Assembly: GCA_964549375.1 (NCBI GenBank)
Contig: CAZJWF010000064.1
Span: 1 to 18,232, forward strand
DNA length: 18,232 nucleotides
From: JAHDDY01 sp964549375
GTDB lineage: Bacteria; Pseudomonadota; Alphaproteobacteria; Rhodobacterales; Rhodobacteraceae
Reading direction: 5' to 3'
Numbering within the stretch: position 1 is the stretch's first letter; each line of letters begins with the position of its first letter. The translations under genes and the position numbers were made by a program. This document shows, piece by piece, positions 15,301-18,232 of this stretch. The notes beneath the pieces are model-generated. The model was given only the letters and a program-made list of their open reading frames with translations, ran no database searches and was not told where the DNA came from.

Positions 15301-15575
15301 TGAAAGCCCTCGCAAATTAAAAAAACAGCTGCAAACGTCGCGACAGAGGCAAATGCCACGAGCAAACTTGTCCGCTTGTTGCCAGCTTGACCAAAAGGTA
15401 ATCCCCCCACACCTTTCGACCACCACTTATCCCAGACGGTAATCTCCGATGTCTCAAAGAAGGGATATTCGATGCCCTCATTATTAAGGTCACGACGGAA
15501 TTCCCGACGAGCCTTCGACATCATCAAATGATTTAGAAGCACGGCAGCGACAGCTGCGATCAGAAAACAACTCAT
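15297..15575 (-). CDS. Small two-TM membrane protein of unknown function in the SoeBC-like operon
   Basis: A 92-residue protein with a hydrophobic N-terminal helix (residues 2-20), a charged middle with SKARREFRRDLNNEGIEYPF and a Trp pair (DKWWSK), and a second hydrophobic helix at about 69-90. I do not recognise the family and see no catalytic motif. The positive charges after the first helix predict a cytoplasmic loop, with both ends outside. Its ATG at 15575 overlaps the stop of the alpha/beta hydrolase gene (ATGA), and its stop overlaps the start of the iron-sulfur gene (ATGA), so it is made in a coupled chain. It sits in the place where a large catalytic subunit would usually be expected, but is far too small to be a remnant with domains visible. 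Confidence 0.75.
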   Translation of the reverse strand: MSCFLIAAVAAVLLNHLMMSKARREFRRDLNNEGIEYPFFETSEITVWDKWWSKGVGGLPFGQAGNKRTSLLVAFASVATFAAVFLICEGFQ

Positions 15576-16414
15576 GCGACCGACCCCATCGTTTCACGCG
15601 CGCATTCGGCGAGATGCGTGTCGAATTGTTCCGCCCGCTCCCAGAACGGCGCGTGGCCGGTTCCCGGAAACGTCAAAAGCTTCGCATGAGGCAGCGCCGC
15701 GAGCGTGTCATCAATCATGTCTTTGAATATCAACTTTTCGGCTTCACCCCAAAAAACCGAAACAGGGCAGGTAATCCCGGAGAAGTCCGGCTCAAAGTCT
15801 GGCTCTCTTAATCGAGACGCCCGGCGAATATGCGGCGGGCAGAGCATATTGAACCCTACCATCGTCGCGAGGTCCATTTTTGACAGAGGACTCGCGAAGC
15901 ACCCCTTCACAAACGCAATCGTCGCTGCGAGCGCAACGCGCTGATCTTCGGAATACATCCCTTCGGCGACCACATCCGGGCGGCGACGTTGCACCAACGA
16001 AGGATCAGAAGTCGGAACAACCGACGCCCCCACCAACACCAACCCGGAAACATCATCACAGCCATAGTGATGCAGATAATCCATCGCGATCCGCCCACCG
16101 AGCGACCAACCCACCACCAATGGACGATCCATCTCACAGGTCTCGATCACGGCGGCAACGTCATCAGCCCAGCTTTTCGAATGGAGATAGAACTCGACGT
16201 CGTCGTGCTTATCCGACGCACCATGCCCGCGCAGATCGAACGCCACTAAGCGATACGTCTCCGCCAATGGCCCCTTCATCTGCTTTTCCCAACAGAGATG
16301 ATGTTGCGACCAGCCATGAATCAACAGAATCGGCGGCCCGTCCTCTTTGCCACCATCGCGCACCAGCAATTCCACCCCATCGCCACCCTCGATATGATAA
16401 GTGGACGACTTCAT
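15572..16414 (-). CDS. Alpha/beta-hydrolase fold protein
   Basis: A 280-residue alpha/beta hydrolase. The oxyanion-hole segment is LLIHGWSQHHLCW (30-42), followed by AFDLRGHGASD (58-68), the nucleophile elbow GWSLGG with Ser104, and the histidine GTGHAPFWE with His254. The acid position after strand 6, usually Asp, reads WGEAEKL, so Glu226 may serve. No signal peptide is seen, so it is cytoplasmic. The substrate (ester, amide, haloalkane, lactone) cannot be chosen. The ATG at 16414 has no good ribosome binding site. It is the first gene of the coupled operon leading to the iron-sulfur and anchor genes and is divergent from moaC, 205 bases apart. Confidence 0.88.
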   Translation of the reverse strand: MKSSTYHIEGGDGVELLVRDGGKEDGPPILLIHGWSQHHLCWEKQMKGPLAETYRLVAFDLRGHGASDKHDDVEFYLHSKSWADDVAAVIETCEMDRPLVVGWSLGGRIAMDYLHHYGCDDVSGLVLVGASVVPTSDPSLVQRRRPDVVAEGMYSEDQRVALAATIAFVKGCFASPLSKMDLATMVGFNMLCPPHIRRASRLREPDFEPDFSGITCPVSVFWGEAEKLIFKDMIDDTLAALPHAKLLTFPGTGHAPFWERAEQFDTHLAECARETMGSVA

Positions 16415-16467
16415 GAATAGCTACCAGACGTTCTACGGGGCGGCGGCATGAAGTCTCCTGTGTGAAA

Positions 16468-16491
16468 GATGCGCTGCTCTCTTGCAGCATC
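16468..16491. other. Bulged inverted repeat in the hydrolase-moaC intergenic region
   Basis: GATG(CG)CTGC and GCAGCATC form an 8-bp stem with a two-base bulge and a 6-base loop. It is about 54 bases upstream of the hydrolase start and 130 upstream of moaC. It may be an operator or be fortuitous. Confidence 0.25.
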
Positions 16492-16540
16492 GCGTTAGTC
16501 GTGGCTTTCTCATCACTCGTTCCGGTGCCGTCAAGCGCTG

Positions 16541-16591
16541 GACCTTTTAAGGTCGAGAAGTGGATACTTCAAAAATTGAAACTTTTATACT
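16541..16591 (+). promoter_or_regulatory. Putative moaC promoter with adjacent dyads
   Basis: Three dyads lie in a row ahead of moaC: GACCTT-TT-AAGGTC (16541-16554), GAAGT-GGAT-ACTTC (16557-16570) and TTCAA-AAA-TTGAA (16568-16580). A TATACT at 16586-16591 is a possible -10 box about 29 bases before the moaC ATG, and the position of its -35 box (near 16563) falls on the second dyad and is a poor match to consensus. This layout is compatible with a regulated promoter, though the regulator is unknown. Confidence 0.4.
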
Positions 16592-16619
16592 CATTTTTTG
16601 CACATAACATGCGAGCATC

Positions 16620-17096
16620 ATGAACGACTTCACGCATTTTGACGCATCCGGCAACGCTGTCATGGTCGATGTCTCCGAAAAACCCGTGACATCGCGGACC
16701 GCCACAGCACGCGGCGCAGTGGTCATGGCCGCTGAGACCCTACAGATGATCGTCTCAGGTGGCCACAAAAAGGGCGATGTTCTCGGCATTGCACGCCTTG
16801 CGGGCATTATGGGGGCAAAACGGACCAGCGACCTGATTCCACTCTGCCATCCTCTTGGTCTGTCAAAGGTCTCGGTTGACCTGACCCCGGACGAAAGCGC
16901 TTCGCGGATCAATATCGAGGCCACCGCCAAAGTTACCGGACAGACAGGCGTCGAAATGGAGGCACTAACGGCTGTCTCGGTTGCCGCCCTGACTGTTTAT
17001 GACATGTGCAAGGCTGTCGATAAGGGGATGCAGATCGAAGACATCCGGCTCGTTTTCAAGGATGGAGGCCGCAGCGGACGGTTTGAGGCGACGTGA
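16620..17096 (+). CDS. moaC: Cyclic pyranopterin monophosphate synthase MoaC
   Basis: MoaC converts the MoaA product (3',8-cyclo-GTP) to cyclic pyranopterin monophosphate in molybdenum cofactor synthesis. The 158-residue protein is full-length. Conserved parts include MVDVSEKPVTSRTATARG, HKKGDVLGIARLAGIMGAKR, the LIPLCHPL motif, TGQTGVEMEALTAVSVAALT and YDMCKAVDKGM, which holds the catalytic Asp and Lys, and it ends with GGRSGRFEA. The ATG at 16620 has only a weak purine stretch before it. moeA overlaps its stop as GTGA. In many roseobacters moaC follows trp genes; here the upstream neighbour is instead a divergent hydrolase operon, and moaC has its own promoter region. Confidence 0.95.
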   Translation: MNDFTHFDASGNAVMVDVSEKPVTSRTATARGAVVMAAETLQMIVSGGHKKGDVLGIARLAGIMGAKRTSDLIPLCHPLGLSKVSVDLTPDESASRINIEATAKVTGQTGVEMEALTAVSVAALTVYDMCKAVDKGMQIEDIRLVFKDGGRSGRFEAT

Positions 17097-18232
17097 GCCT
17101 CCTGCCAGTTTCCGAGGTTTTGTCCCGGACCCTCGCGTTGATGACACCCGTCGGGCAAGAGATTGTGCCGATCACCGCGGCCTATGGCCGCGTTCTCGCT
17201 GAAACCGTTATCTCCCGTCGAACCCAGCCCCCGTTTCCCGCATCAGCGATGGACGGCTATGCCATGCGCGCCGCTGAGGTGACGCCGGGCGCGACGGTCA
17301 CTGTTGTCGGTGAAGCCGCTGCTGGGACGCCGTTCGAAGGACCGGTAGCCGAGGGCGAGTGCATCCGCATCTTCACCGGTGCCGCCGTCCCCGCCCCCCT
17401 CGACCGCGTGGTCATACAGGAGGATGTGGATCGCGAGGGCCAGCGCATCACGCTGAAGGCCGACCTTGATCCGCAACCTTATGTGCGTCGCGCGGGCCTC
17501 GATTTTGCGGAGGGGGCAACGCTCCTGACGGCTCCGCGTCGCCTGACTCCTGAAAATGTGGCGCTGATCGCGGCGGCGGGCGTGCCCTTTGTGACGGTTC
17601 ACCGCAAACCCAGTATTGCTCTGTTGGCAACCGGCGACGAGCTGGTCATGCCCGGCGAGGCGACGGGACCGGGAGAGATAGTCTCATCGAATAATTTTGG
17701 ATTAGCGGCCCTGATCGAGAGCCTCGGCGCAGCAGCAGAGATTCTGCCTATTGCGGCGGATACCGTCGACTCGTTGAGAACACTGGCCACGATGGGCGCG
17801 CAAGCAGATCTCTTCGTCACCCTCGGCGGTGCCTCGGTGGGGGATCACGACCTCATCCGTCCGGCCTTGGCGGATATTGGGCTGACCCTTGACCTCTATA
17901 AGATCGCCATGCGTCCCGGCAAACCGTTCATGGCAGGAAAGCTCGGCGCGACACCGATGCTGGGACTTCCGGGAAATCCGGTCTCCGCGATGGTGTGTGG
18001 ACGGTTATTCGTCGCCCCGGCGGTAGAAGCCCTGATGGGCTTGCCGCCGATGCCATTGAAAACAACCACTGCCATTCTCGGATGTGAGCTGGGCAAAAAC
18101 GGACCCCGCGAACATTACATGCGATCCCGTGTTGAGGCGCGAGACGGCGTGCTGATCTGTACACCTTTCGACAGCCAAGACAGCTCTCGCCTCGCCTTGC
18201 TGTCAGACTCAAACGCCCTAGCCATCCGCCCC
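17093..18232 (+). CDS. moeA: Molybdopterin molybdenumtransferase MoeA, 3' end outside the window
   Basis: MoeA inserts molybdate into adenylylated molybdopterin, the last common step of cofactor synthesis. The 380 codons seen are about 95% of the usual length and remain open at the window edge. Motifs in order: QPPFPASAMDGYAMR near 45-59, CIRIFTGAAVPAP near 90-102, LLATGDEL near 175-182, LGGASVGDHD near 243-252, then KIAMRPGKPF and LGLPGNPVSAM, followed by the domain IV region. The first codon GTG at 17093 overlaps the moaC stop (GTGA), so the two are translationally coupled. Confidence 0.95.
   Translation, partial: MSLLPVSEVLSRTLALMTPVGQEIVPITAAYGRVLAETVISRRTQPPFPASAMDGYAMRAAEVTPGATVTVVGEAAAGTPFEGPVAEGECIRIFTGAAVPAPLDRVVIQEDVDREGQRITLKADLDPQPYVRRAGLDFAEGATLLTAPRRLTPENVALIAAAGVPFVTVHRKPSIALLATGDELVMPGEATGPGEIVSSNNFGLAALIESLGAAAEILPIAADTVDSLRTLATMGAQADLFVTLGGASVGDHDLIRPALADIGLTLDLYKIAMRPGKPFMAGKLGATPMLGLPGNPVSAMVCGRLFVAPAVEALMGLPPMPLKTTTAILGCELGKNGPREHYMRSRVEARDGVLICTPFDSQDSSRLALLSDSNALAIRP

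Noticed and set aside
16415..16619. Molybdenum cofactor riboswitch upstream of moaC
   Set aside because: The known Moco motif has a conserved multi-helix structure; only short separate dyads are seen here.

Overview
The window looks like a stretch of chromosome from an alphaproteobacterium, most likely of the Rhodobacteraceae (Roseobacter group). This rests on overall gene content and protein style: a moderately high GC content, a FabI of the alphaproteobacterial type, GlnE, an iron-sulfur subunit closely resembling the SoeB/DmsB proteins of roseobacters, and a moaC-moeA pair. It is an inference from sequence only. No rRNA, tRNA, CRISPR array, insertion sequence or phage gene was seen.

Layout, left to right. 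A possible truncated gene leaves the left edge on the minus strand. A TTC38-like TPR protein (+) then faces a two-gene minus-strand operon of ureohydrolase (agmatinase or guanidinobutyrase type) and an ICMT/PEMT-like membrane methyltransferase. Next come a 7-TM PQ-loop-like membrane protein (+) and a GFA/CENP-V-fold zinc protein (-) that share a stop tetranucleotide. Behind the GFA gene lies what appears to be a decayed second copy of the PQ-loop gene, including its CRP-like upstream dyad. A pdxH-SDR operon (-) and a divergent glycine-zipper lipoprotein (+) follow, then a periplasmic Sel1-repeat protein (+), fabI (+) and a small companion ORF (+). These meet a convergent minus-strand unit, glnE followed by a class IV-like histone deacetylase-family gene. 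A small SCP2-domain protein (+) faces the end of a four-gene, translationally coupled minus-strand operon: alpha/beta hydrolase, unknown 92-residue membrane protein, four-cluster [4Fe-4S] subunit, DmsC-type membrane anchor. The right end carries moaC and the start of moeA (+), divergent from that operon.

Functional themes. Most genes are housekeeping: vitamin B6 (pdxH), fatty-acid elongation (fabI), nitrogen control (glnE), molybdenum cofactor (moaC, moeA). The most unusual parts are two. First, an electron-transfer module of a molybdoenzyme (SoeBC/DmsBC type) has no catalytic molybdopterin subunit beside it; it is coupled instead to a hydrolase and an unrecognised small membrane protein, next to cofactor synthesis genes. 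Second, the PQ-loop-like transporter candidate has a decayed tandem relative carrying a similar CRP/FNR-type site.
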